Origin: Argonema antarcticum A004/B2
GTDB taxonomy: Bacteria > Cyanobacteriota > Cyanobacteriia > Cyanobacteriales > Aerosakkonemataceae
Assembly (NCBI RefSeq): GCF_023333585.1
Contig: NZ_JAIQZN010000036.1
Coordinates: forward strand, 1-61,571
Direction of reading: 5' to 3'
DNA length: 61,571 bases
The position numbers and the translations under genes are program-made. Below the pieces are notes generated by a model. That model was not told the origin of the DNA. It saw only the letters and a program-made list of their open reading frames with translations, and did no database searches. This document shows, piece after piece, positions 8,435 through 15,201 of this stretch (positions are counted from its first letter, which is position 1; every line of letters begins with the position of its first letter).

Positions 8435-9280
8435 ATGGCTAAAGCCGCAGATATTAGCAGCAAGCGTTTAATCAGCCTAGCACCAAACACTTGGATAAAA
8501 TGGGCAACCCAAATCCCCGACATTGTAGCAGGAGAGATTATCAGTTCCGAATTCCAGTGGATAAGTCGCGAAAATGACGTGCTAATTCGAGCCAATAGTC
8601 CCCAGTATGGCGATTTTTTGGTACTCAACGAAATCCAACTACGCTATAAGCCTAATATGCCCAAGCGAATGCGGGCTTATGCAGCGCTGGCGGAAGAAAA
8701 ATATAACCTGCTAACTTATCCAGTACTGATTAACGTCTTACAAGAGGGTAATGTCGAAATTCCCACTCGCTATGAATCCGAATTGGCAGGATTGCAGGCG
8801 CGACAAGACTACCGCGTGATTAATCTTTGGGAAGTCGATTGTGAAATCGCTTTTCAACAACCAGCTTCACCTCTTATCCCATTTGTACCAGTGCTGAAGG
8901 GTGGCGCATCAGAATCTACAGTACGGCGAGGATTGCAAGTTCTACGCGCCGATGAGCAATTGAGCCAGTTTGAAACAGTCATGGCCTTTTTTGCTACTTT
9001 TGTATTGGAAAGTCGTTTAGTTCAGCAAATCATGAGGTGGGATATGGCAATATTAAGCGAGTCTCCTTGGTATCAAGAAATTTTGCAACAAGGAATACGT
9101 CAAGAACGACTCTCGTCAATTGAACTGATTTTAGAAATGAAATTCGGCAGCGAAGGACTGGAGTTGATGCCGCAAATATCTCAAATGTTAGATTTGGAGC
9201 AATTGAAGGCAATTCAGATGGGACTCAAGAGGGTGAATAGTTTGGAGGAATTACGGCAAATCATCTCAAATATTGATTAG
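8435..9280 (+). CDS. Rpn-like PD-(D/E)XK family protein
   Basis: 281 residues, of a cyanobacterial family related to Rpn/YhgA-type (transposase-31-like) PD-(D/E)XK proteins. The nuclease-like core is at about 37-80: an acidic residue in SRENDVLI, then LNEIQLRY, where E-x-Q replaces the usual E-x-K. The C-terminal helices (about 200-280, LILEMKFGSEGLELMPQISQM) resemble the DUF4351-like tail of these proteins. Family members can be DNA endonucleases promoting RecA-independent recombination; activity here is inferred. It is convergent with gor, and the two share the hairpin at 9286-9316. Confidence 0.7.
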   Translation: MAKAADISSKRLISLAPNTWIKWATQIPDIVAGEIISSEFQWISRENDVLIRANSPQYGDFLVLNEIQLRYKPNMPKRMRAYAALAEEKYNLLTYPVLINVLQEGNVEIPTRYESELAGLQARQDYRVINLWEVDCEIAFQQPASPLIPFVPVLKGGASESTVRRGLQVLRADEQLSQFETVMAFFATFVLESRLVQQIMRWDMAILSESPWYQEILQQGIRQERLSSIELILEMKFGSEGLELMPQISQMLDLEQLKAIQMGLKRVNSLEELRQIISNID

Positions 9281-9285
9281 ATTGA

Positions 9286-9316
9286 AAACCGGGTTTCTGA
9301 CAAAGAAGCCCGGTTT
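9286..9316. terminator. Bidirectional hairpin between Rpn-like gene and gor
   Basis: A 13-bp stem with one mismatch: AAACCGGGTTTCT (9286-9298) pairs with AGAAGCCCGGTTT (9304-9316) around a 5-nt loop. It lies 6 bp after the plus-strand stop and 10 bp after the minus-strand gor stop, fitting a shared terminator, though no long T-run follows on either side. The arm is a copy of the dispersed AAACCGGGTTTCT palindrome of this genome. Confidence 0.55.
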
Positions 9317-9325
9317 ATGGCATAT

Positions 9326-10723
9326 CTATCGCAAAGTAACAAACTCCTCAGCTGTAGAAGGGTGAATCCCGACTGTGGCGTCGAAGTCTTTTTTGGTAGC
9401 ACCCATTTTGACGGCTATTGCTATGCCTTGAATAATCTCCGCCGCACTTTCGCCTACCATGTGAGCGCCCAATACTCGATCGGTATTACCGTCAATAACT
9501 AATTTGATGGTAACTTTTTCATCAGCGCCAGTCAAACTGTGGAACATGGGACGAAAACGAGCGCGATATGTCTTCACCGCGTCGCCCAATTTTTGTCTGG
9601 CTTCCGCTTCGCTAATACCAACGCTAGCGGCTTCCGGTTGGGAAAATACCGCAGATGCTACATCTTGGTGACTGAAGATGCGGGAATTATTGCCAAATTC
9701 AGTATCGGCAAAAGCGCGACCTTCGCCAATAGCAACTGGCGTTAAATTGATGCGGTTGGTGCAATCGCCGACAGCAAAAATATTGGGCTGACTGGTGCGG
9801 CTGTATTCATCGACTGTGATGGCACAGTTGACGCTGTAGCCGTGCAACCTGGGCATCTCTTCATCTTCGCAGAAGATAGTTTCAACACCGGCTTTTTCTA
9901 AACCGAGTCCGGCTAAATTAGGTGCGCGACCGATTGCCGTTAAAACCGCATCTGCGGTGATTGTCGATTCGGTATCTTTGCCTTGTTCGGAAAAGGTAAT
10001 TTTAATACCTTCCGACACTTTCTCAAATTTCTTTGCTTGGCTATTGCAGATAATGTTGATACCGTGTTGCGTCATCGCATCTTGAATGCCGCTACGAACA
10101 TCTTCATCGAAGCCTTTTAAAATGCGATCGGTCCGAATCATCAGACTTACTTGAGAACCAAGTCCCTGCATAATACAGGCGAATTCTACGGCAATGTAGC
10201 CAGCGCCAATAACTACCAAATGTTTGGGTTGTTCTTGGAGGTGAAACATTCCGCGAGAAGTGAGGGTATATTCTGCGCCTGGTATATTCGGTTTGACGGC
10301 TTCTCCTCCCACAGCAATCAAAATTTTGTCGGCGGTGACTTTGCGCCCATCTACTTCTACCGTATGAGGATCTAATAAAGTGGCACGACTTTTAATTAAT
10401 TCGACGCCTGCTTTTTCCAAGAAGTTAATATGCAGCTGATTCAGACGCATCACTTCATTATCGACAGCGGTAACGAGTTTTTGCCAATCAAAACTGCTTT
10501 CGACTTTACTCCAACCGTAGCTAACTGCGTCTTCGTATAGATGCGAAAACTTAGAGGCGTATACCATTAATTTTTTGGGAACGCAGCCGCGAATTACACA
10601 GGTGCCGCCGACGAGATCGCCTTCTGCGATCGCAACCTTAGCACCGTAGGAAGCCGCCCGTTTGGAAGCCGCCAGCCCCCCGGAACCTGCACCTATCACA
10701 AAGAGGTCGTAATCGTATGCCAT
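9326..10723 (-). CDS. gor: Glutathione reductase
   Basis: 465 residues, full length. It reduces glutathione disulfide with NADPH via FAD. The FAD motif GAGSGG is at 11-16, the redox-active disulfide is in GGTCVIRGCVPKK (Cys42 and Cys47), the NAD(P)-binding fold starts at VIGAGYIAVEF, and the C-terminal HPSTAEEF holds the catalytic His-Glu pair contributed to the other subunit of the dimer. The RGCVPKKLMVYA context is characteristic of glutathione reductases rather than dihydrolipoamide dehydrogenase or mercuric reductase. An arginine-containing IRTDRILKGFD loop fits NADPH preference. It is divergent from the MscS gene with very little intergenic space. Confidence 0.93.
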   Translation of the reverse strand: MAYDYDLFVIGAGSGGLAASKRAASYGAKVAIAEGDLVGGTCVIRGCVPKKLMVYASKFSHLYEDAVSYGWSKVESSFDWQKLVTAVDNEVMRLNQLHINFLEKAGVELIKSRATLLDPHTVEVDGRKVTADKILIAVGGEAVKPNIPGAEYTLTSRGMFHLQEQPKHLVVIGAGYIAVEFACIMQGLGSQVSLMIRTDRILKGFDEDVRSGIQDAMTQHGINIICNSQAKKFEKVSEGIKITFSEQGKDTESTITADAVLTAIGRAPNLAGLGLEKAGVETIFCEDEEMPRLHGYSVNCAITVDEYSRTSQPNIFAVGDCTNRINLTPVAIGEGRAFADTEFGNNSRIFSHQDVASAVFSQPEAASVGISEAEARQKLGDAVKTYRARFRPMFHSLTGADEKVTIKLVIDGNTDRVLGAHMVGESAAEIIQGIAIAVKMGATKKDFDATVGIHPSTAEEFVTLR

Positions 10724-10769
10724 GACTTGCTATGCTCCCGTAGTGGACGTTTGTACAATTCTTATCCTA

Positions 10770-12359
10770 ATGAGTTGCATAAAAACTAAATCTCTTCGGA
10801 TAGTTGCCCTCAGCTTTATTCTGGGTTATATCCTTAGCCTGACGCCAGTGTGGGCGCAAGAAAATCCTACTGCGCCGATTACCCTAGATGGACGCCAGTT
10901 ATTTAAAGTCAGCCAATTGGAGGGATTTGAAGCTCAGCCACGAGCCGATTATGCCAATCAAATGCTGAATCGGGTAGTACAGTCGGGCGATCCCGTACAG
11001 GTGAAGGTGGTGGAGATCAAAGATCTGCCAGTGATCCGGGTGAATGGGCTTAATTTGCTGACTGTGACTGAGAAAGACGCCCCAGAAGGGATGTTGAAGG
11101 AAGAACAGGCTGAACTCTGGCGCGATCGCATTGATGTAGCGATTAAGCTAGCACAGGAACAGAGGCGTCCTGGGTATATCCGCCAAGCTTTGTTAATTTC
11201 GGTTGGGTGTGTGCTGGTGGCGATCGCCCTTACCTCCCTTTTAGGTTCAATTTGGCATCGTTTGCTACAACGATTGAGTCGCCAGCAGGAGACGCTTCCA
11301 GAGGCTGTTGCGCCAACGCGCAGTCTTGAGTTGTTCCTCAAGTTTACACTTGCCCTCCTGCGTACCGGGTTGTGGTTGTTGGTTGCACTTTACACCACCA
11401 ACCAGTTTCCCCAAACGCGGGTATGGAGCCAAGAAATAGCTGACCTTGTTGTTTACAGTCTGGCTTCACCAATCATTCCTCTGGGAGATAAATCTTACTC
11501 TGTTATCCAGGTAATTATCCTGATTGGGCTGTTTTACGGTCTTTTAATTGTAACCAAAACCGTTAAGAATGTGTTGCGATCGCGTGTGTTGCGGTTGACA
11601 GGCATGAATCGAGGCGCTCAAGAAACGATCGCCATAATTGCCAACTACACGCTAATTTTGCTCGGTAGTGTATTGTTGCTACAACTGTGGGGATTAGACC
11701 TCAGTTCTATTACTATTTTTGCTGGAGTTTTGGGTGTAGGAATTGGTTTGGGATTGCAGGGAATTGCCAAGGAATTTGTGAGCGGTTTGGTAATTATCTT
11801 TGAGCGTCCGATTCAAGTGGGAGACTTTGTAAATGTGGGCGATTTCATGGGAACTGTAGAGCGCATCAGCGTCCGCAGCACCGAAATTCGCACCCTCGAT
11901 CAAGTTTCAATTATTGTGCCCAATTCCCGCTTTTTAGAAAACGAGGTTATGAACTGGAATCACAGCGGTTTTGTAACCAGAATCAAATTACCTATAGCTG
12001 TAGCCTATAGTTCTGATTTGACTAAAGTGAGGTCAGCGCTGATTGATGCCACAAAAGATTATGAGGAGGTCGTGTCCGAACCACCTCCTCTTGTGATTTT
12101 CAAGGGATATGGCGACAATGGCTTGAATTTAGAGTTACTTGTTTGGATTAGAGAACCGCGCAAACAGTTTCTAATCAAGAGCGATTTATATTTTATAATT
12201 GATGCTATTTTGCGCGATCGCAATATTGAAATTCCTTTTCCTCAACGAGATTTGTACGTCCGTTCTGGCAGTTTACCGATCGAACTCTCGCCCCAGTTGG
12301 AAGCTTCCTTAGCTAAATTGCTCAAAAAATACGACAATGGAGCCAATCAAAGAGACTAG
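10770..12359 (+). CDS. MscS-family mechanosensitive channel
   Basis: 529 residues from ATG 10770. An in-frame ATG at 10722 would overlap the start of gor and put 16 residues ahead of a clear signal peptide (LRIVALSFILGYILSLTPVWAQ), so the later start is preferred. A periplasmic N-terminal region is followed by several membrane helices, then the MscS pore helix and beta domain: GVLGVGIGLGLQGIAKEF, SGLVIIFERPIQVGDFV, TEIRTLDQVSIIVPNS. Such channels release solutes under hypo-osmotic shock. The next gene starts 12-21 bp after its stop, so the borosin methyltransferase may be co-transcribed with it. That closeness need not mean shared function. Confidence 0.88.
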   Translation: MSCIKTKSLRIVALSFILGYILSLTPVWAQENPTAPITLDGRQLFKVSQLEGFEAQPRADYANQMLNRVVQSGDPVQVKVVEIKDLPVIRVNGLNLLTVTEKDAPEGMLKEEQAELWRDRIDVAIKLAQEQRRPGYIRQALLISVGCVLVAIALTSLLGSIWHRLLQRLSRQQETLPEAVAPTRSLELFLKFTLALLRTGLWLLVALYTTNQFPQTRVWSQEIADLVVYSLASPIIPLGDKSYSVIQVIILIGLFYGLLIVTKTVKNVLRSRVLRLTGMNRGAQETIAIIANYTLILLGSVLLLQLWGLDLSSITIFAGVLGVGIGLGLQGIAKEFVSGLVIIFERPIQVGDFVNVGDFMGTVERISVRSTEIRTLDQVSIIVPNSRFLENEVMNWNHSGFVTRIKLPIAVAYSSDLTKVRSALIDATKDYEEVVSEPPPLVIFKGYGDNGLNLELLVWIREPRKQFLIKSDLYFIIDAILRDRNIEIPFPQRDLYVRSGSLPIELSPQLEASLAKLLKKYDNGANQRD

Positions 12360-12380
12360 AAACTGGGAGAATTGGCAATT

Positions 12381-13181
12381 TTGAGTTTTGAGGATAACTT
12401 GCAAGCAGGTTCGTTAACTATTGTCGGTACAGGTATTCAACTGGTGGGTCACCTCACTTTAGGGGCGCAAGCTCATATTGTGCAAGCGGATAAGCTATTG
12501 TTCGCCGTAGCCGACCCACTGACTGCCAAATGGCTGCGATCGCTCAACGCCACTGCCGAAGCCATACCTTATAATACCGATCGCACTCGGCGAAAGGAAA
12601 CCTATCGCGAGATGGTGGAGCGAATCCTCACCGAAGTGCGTCAAGGTTTGAATGTATGTGCTGTTTTTTACGGTCATCCCGGTGTATTTGCCGATCCAGC
12701 ACATGGAGCGCTGAAACAGGCGCGTCGCGAAGGTTTCAAAGCCCAAATGCTGCCAGGAATCTCCGCCGAAGATTGCTTATTTGCCGACGTCGGACTTGAC
12801 CCAGGTGTCAACGGATGCCAAAGTTTTGAAGCCACGGACTTCCTGATCCGACGGCGCAAATTTGACCCAACCTGTGCCTTAATTTTGTGGCAAATTGCGA
12901 TGATCGGCAATCTTGGTTTCTATAAAGAAGGAAGTCATTTGCACGGATTAACTGTGTTAGCAGAGGTTTTGCAAGAGTATTATAGTTTCGACCACGAAGT
13001 AATTGTCTACGAAGCCGCCGTTTATTACCCAGTTTGCGAACCTGTAATCAAACGCATTCCTCTCTCTAAACTGCCAGAAGCCAACGTGACGCCAGTTTCC
13101 ACTCTTTATGTACCCCCATTAGGCCCAGCACCGCTCGATCGCGAAATGATGGCGCGTTTGGGAATGGAAAATAGGGGCTAG
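12381..13181 (+). CDS. Borosin-type peptide alpha-N-methyltransferase (split type)
   Basis: About 266 residues. The frame has no ATG before the conserved fold. GGGAGA at 12365-12370 is 10 nt from TTG 12381, making that the best start; TTG 12372 is too close. The fold is that of tetrapyrrole (precorrin-type) methylases, but the signatures match the OphMA/SonM borosin enzymes that methylate backbone amides of a precursor peptide with SAM: LTIVGTGIQLVGHLTL near 12-27, a Tyr/Arg-rich segment (Y64, R70-R71, Y75), FYGHPGVF near 96-103, LPGISAEDC near 124-132, and QSFEATDFL. OphMA is fused to its peptide; here the peptide is separate, as in bacterial SonM/SonA. The last codons and stop lie within a dispersed repeat (13172-13215). 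Confidence 0.86.
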   Translation: MSFEDNLQAGSLTIVGTGIQLVGHLTLGAQAHIVQADKLLFAVADPLTAKWLRSLNATAEAIPYNTDRTRRKETYREMVERILTEVRQGLNVCAVFYGHPGVFADPAHGALKQARREGFKAQMLPGISAEDCLFADVGLDPGVNGCQSFEATDFLIRRRKFDPTCALILWQIAMIGNLGFYKEGSHLHGLTVLAEVLQEYYSFDHEVIVYEAAVYYPVCEPVIKRIPLSKLPEANVTPVSTLYVPPLGPAPLDREMMARLGMENRG

Positions 13182-13215
13182 AAAAAGTCAAAAGTCACTC
13201 ATTCAAAAGTCAAAA
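13172..13215. repeat. Dispersed AAAAGTCACTCATTCAAAAG repeat (copy 1)
   Basis: This 44-bp stretch starts at AGGGGCTAG, which includes the methyltransferase stop, and continues through AAGTCACTCATTCAAAAGTC. It is nearly identical to 61431-61474 after cobQ, and its right part recurs inverted at 49970-49996. It sits at gene ends, in the gap between borosin enzyme and TPR gene, and shows no coding potential. Confidence 0.75.
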
Positions 13216-13232
13216 TTTCCCCCTTTCCCAAA

Positions 13233-13307
13233 ATGTTTGATAATCCTGAATTTACGATCTTTGAATCGCAGGCGGGCTGTGTTGCTTACGACAATAAAAA
13301 ATTGTAG
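13233..13307 (+). CDS. Possible 24-codon small ORF, doubtful
   Basis: An ATG frame reading MFDNPEFTIFESQAG then CVAYDNKKL and a stop lies in the 146-bp gap between the methyltransferase and TPR genes. No clear ribosome site precedes it. It does not resemble a borosin-binding region or any family I know. It is recorded because small ORFs in RiPP loci are easily missed, but chance is the more likely explanation. Confidence 0.15.
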   Translation: MFDNPEFTIFESQAGCVAYDNKKL

Positions 13308-13327
13308 ATAACATTTACGATCGCATT

Positions 13328-14206
13328 ATGAACCACGCCGATGAAATACCCATCGCCCAAAACCCCACCAATGCCAAAGGTTTTGCCCAACGGGGCGAAA
13401 CCTACCGTCAGATGAAACGCTATACGGAAGCCTTGGCAGATTTTAACCGATCGATCGGACTTTCCCCCAATTACGCTTGGGCTTACGCGCACCGTGGCGT
13501 GGTTTATCGGCGGTTATTGCGCTATGAGGAAGCTGTGGCCGATTTTAACAGAGCGATCGAACTCAAACCCGATTATGCTTGGGCTTATGCTTACCGGGGC
13601 GTTATGTGCAGTATTGCCAATCGCTATGCTGAAGCGGTGGTGGAATTCGATCGCGCGATCGCTCTTGATGAGACGATCGTTAGCTATTGGGGTAACGAAC
13701 GCGGCTTTCCCCTCACGCGCCTGGGACGGTACGCCGAAGCAATGAAATGTTACAAACAAACCTTGACAGCAAGACCAAATGACCCTCTCGCTGTATATTG
13801 CATTGCCGTCAATCAGACTCTTTGGCAAGGATTGGAGAAAGCTCAAGCCGAAATCCACCAAGCGCGGACTGTATTGCAGTCAATGGTGGATGCCGAAGAA
13901 ACCGGGTTTCTGTCTAACTCCGATAACCCCCAAGAAACCGGGTTTCTGTCTAACTCCGACGAAACTGCCAATCCAAAATCCCAAATCCCAAATCCCAAAT
14001 GGTATGGTGGAAGCGATATCGCCCTTTACGGATTGGGTGGTTTGGCTGCATTGTCGGGCGACTTTGACAAAGCATTGAACTATTTGCAAGCAGCCATATC
14101 CTTTGAATACGACCTCAACGTCGAGATGGTGCGTAATGACCCAGCTTGGTTTAACCTACACAGCGATTCGCGCTTTAAAGTGTTAATTAATTGCAAAAAT
14201 TGTTGA
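13328..14206 (+). CDS. TPR-repeat protein in the borosin locus
   Basis: 292 residues. Three clear TPR units (about 17-118: RGETYRQMKRYTEALADFNRSI, then AHRGVVYRRLLRYEEAVADF, then AYRGVMCSIANRYAEAVVEF) and two weaker ones (about 124-160 and 235-265). TPR domains bind peptides or proteins. Here it lies between the methyltransferase and its presumed precursor, so an adaptor role is possible but unproven. Residues about 190-224 are not TPR: they are two 12-residue copies containing ETGFLSNSD plus NPKSQIPNPK, produced by in-frame intergenic-type repeats. The protein may have tolerated this as a loop. TTG or ATG starts nearby are possible; ATG 13328 is used. Confidence 0.82.
   Translation: MNHADEIPIAQNPTNAKGFAQRGETYRQMKRYTEALADFNRSIGLSPNYAWAYAHRGVVYRRLLRYEEAVADFNRAIELKPDYAWAYAYRGVMCSIANRYAEAVVEFDRAIALDETIVSYWGNERGFPLTRLGRYAEAMKCYKQTLTARPNDPLAVYCIAVNQTLWQGLEKAQAEIHQARTVLQSMVDAEETGFLSNSDNPQETGFLSNSDETANPKSQIPNPKWYGGSDIALYGLGGLAALSGDFDKALNYLQAAISFEYDLNVEMVRNDPAWFNLHSDSRFKVLINCKNC
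13896..13998 (+). repeat. Palindrome pair plus heptad repeats inside the TPR gene
   Basis: A 28-bp sequence starting AAGAAACCGGGTTTCTG occurs at 13896-13923 and 13932-13959 (period 36 bp, hence in frame). It is followed by four heptads (ATCCAAA, then ATCCCAA three times) at 13971-13998. Both modules are of types found between genes in this window. Confidence 0.85.
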
Positions 14207-14279
14207 AATTGAAGATTAATGGTGGTATAACTCCAGCAATACATTGAAAAATTTGCAGCAACCTAAAGAGGGACTAATT

Positions 14280-14558
14280 TTGAGCAAGCTATACGAGTTA
14301 TTGACCGATTTAGCCACAAATCCCCACAAACAGGCAGCATTTGCCCAGTCACCCACAGCAGTGATGGATGCAGCCGGGTTAACAGAAGTTGAGCGGGCCA
14401 TAGTCAAGAGCGGCGAAAGAGCTAAAATTATTGCTGCTTTTGCAGACGAACTGCCTGTGTTATCGATCGCTTTTCGGGAACCCGATCCAGATCCTTCACC
14501 CGATCCAGATCCTACACCTGATTCAGGCCCAGATTCAGAACCTTCAGAGGGAAATTAG
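14280..14558 (+). CDS. Borosin precursor peptide (SonA-like)
   Basis: 92 residues from TTG 14280, which has GAGGG 8 nt upstream. An earlier in-frame TTG at 14244 would add 12 residues with no ribosome site. Residues 1-54 form a helical leader (SKLYELLTDLATNPHKQAAF, SPTAVMDAAGLTEVERA) that lines up with the borosin-binding domain of SonA: MS, aromatic/Leu helix, NPxAVMxAxGLT, then a second helix. The tail 55-92 begins ADELPVLSIAFRE, a hydrophobic core comparable to YLVIS of SonA, and is the likely target of backbone N-methylation. It then continues with an Asp-Pro-rich stretch (residues 67-90) of uncertain role. No protease gene is nearby, so release of a core is not explained. Confidence 0.8.
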   Translation: MSKLYELLTDLATNPHKQAAFAQSPTAVMDAAGLTEVERAIVKSGERAKIIAAFADELPVLSIAFREPDPDPSPDPDPTPDSGPDSEPSEGN

Positions 14559-14692
14559 CCGTGCCTTTGATTTTTTAGCAATAGTTCGCACGACTATTAG
14601 CGAAAGTTTCTCATTCTTGGCAATAGCCAAGCGCTGCTGTTAAGCAGCAAGTTCGTTGAAGAAATCAGAGATTAGCAAGGGTAGAGATACTT

Positions 14693-15073
14693 ATGACAGA
14701 AGAAGAAAATTTGAAAATAGTGCAGACAATAGTCGAAAACTATGAAAAGGGTACTGCCCTAACACCATCAAAAGAATACTTGGCAGAAGATATAGAGTGG
14801 ATTGTATCTGGATCGATCGACGATCCCTTAACTGGTCGATATCTTGGCTGCGAACAAGTAGATGAGCTTTTTGCAATATTCAATCAGATAGTAGATGGAG
14901 GAAGTCACGAGGCAAAAGAGTACATCGTTCAAGGCGACAAGGTTGTAGTATGCGGGGAGGAAAGAATCCAGTTCAAGAACAACGGTCGTAATGTGCAAAG
15001 CAGTTTTGTCTATGTGATTACTCTGCGTGAAGGCAAAATCGTCCAGTGGCGAGTAATTTATGGGTATCCCTAA
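14693..15073 (+). CDS. NTF2-like (SnoaL/ketosteroid-isomerase fold) protein
   Basis: 126 residues, ATG start. The pattern is that of a small cone-shaped NTF2-like domain: an N-terminal helix pair (ENLKIVQTIVENYEKG), YLAEDIEWIVSGS, GRYLGCEQVDELFAIFNQIV, then strands KVVVCGEERIQF, SSFVYVITLREGKIVQWRVI. Such domains bind or isomerise small hydrophobic substrates, or simply dimerise. It is 134 bp after the borosin precursor and just before a strong terminator, so it may be the last gene of the borosin unit, perhaps binding or modifying the product (inference). No catalytic residues can be assigned confidently. Confidence 0.78.
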   Translation: MTEEENLKIVQTIVENYEKGTALTPSKEYLAEDIEWIVSGSIDDPLTGRYLGCEQVDELFAIFNQIVDGGSHEAKEYIVQGDKVVVCGEERIQFKNNGRNVQSSFVYVITLREGKIVQWRVIYGYP

Positions 15074-15117
15074 TGGGAGACACTTTCTGATTTAGTTCGT
15101 TAAAGTAACGTTTAATC

Positions 15118-15155
15118 AAGGTTGGCTTTATTGATCAAACCAACCTTATTTTTTC
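15118..15155 (+). terminator. Rho-independent terminator after NTF2-like gene
   Basis: AAGGTTGG (15118-15125) pairs perfectly with CCAACCTT (15140-15147), followed by ATTTTTTC. The 14-nt loop has an inner TTT/AAA pair that can extend the stem. It lies 45 bp after the NTF2-like stop and separates the borosin locus from the large kinase gene, which therefore likely has its own promoter in 15156-15201. Confidence 0.8.
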
Positions 15156-15201
15156 ATTATTAATTTTTCTACTTGTACTTTAAGTTAATTAGGAAGAAAC
15201 G

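Noticed and set aside
13233-13307. 24-codon ORF as a second borosin precursor
   Set aside because: No leader resembling the borosin-binding domain and no ribosome site; kept only as a low-confidence ORF.
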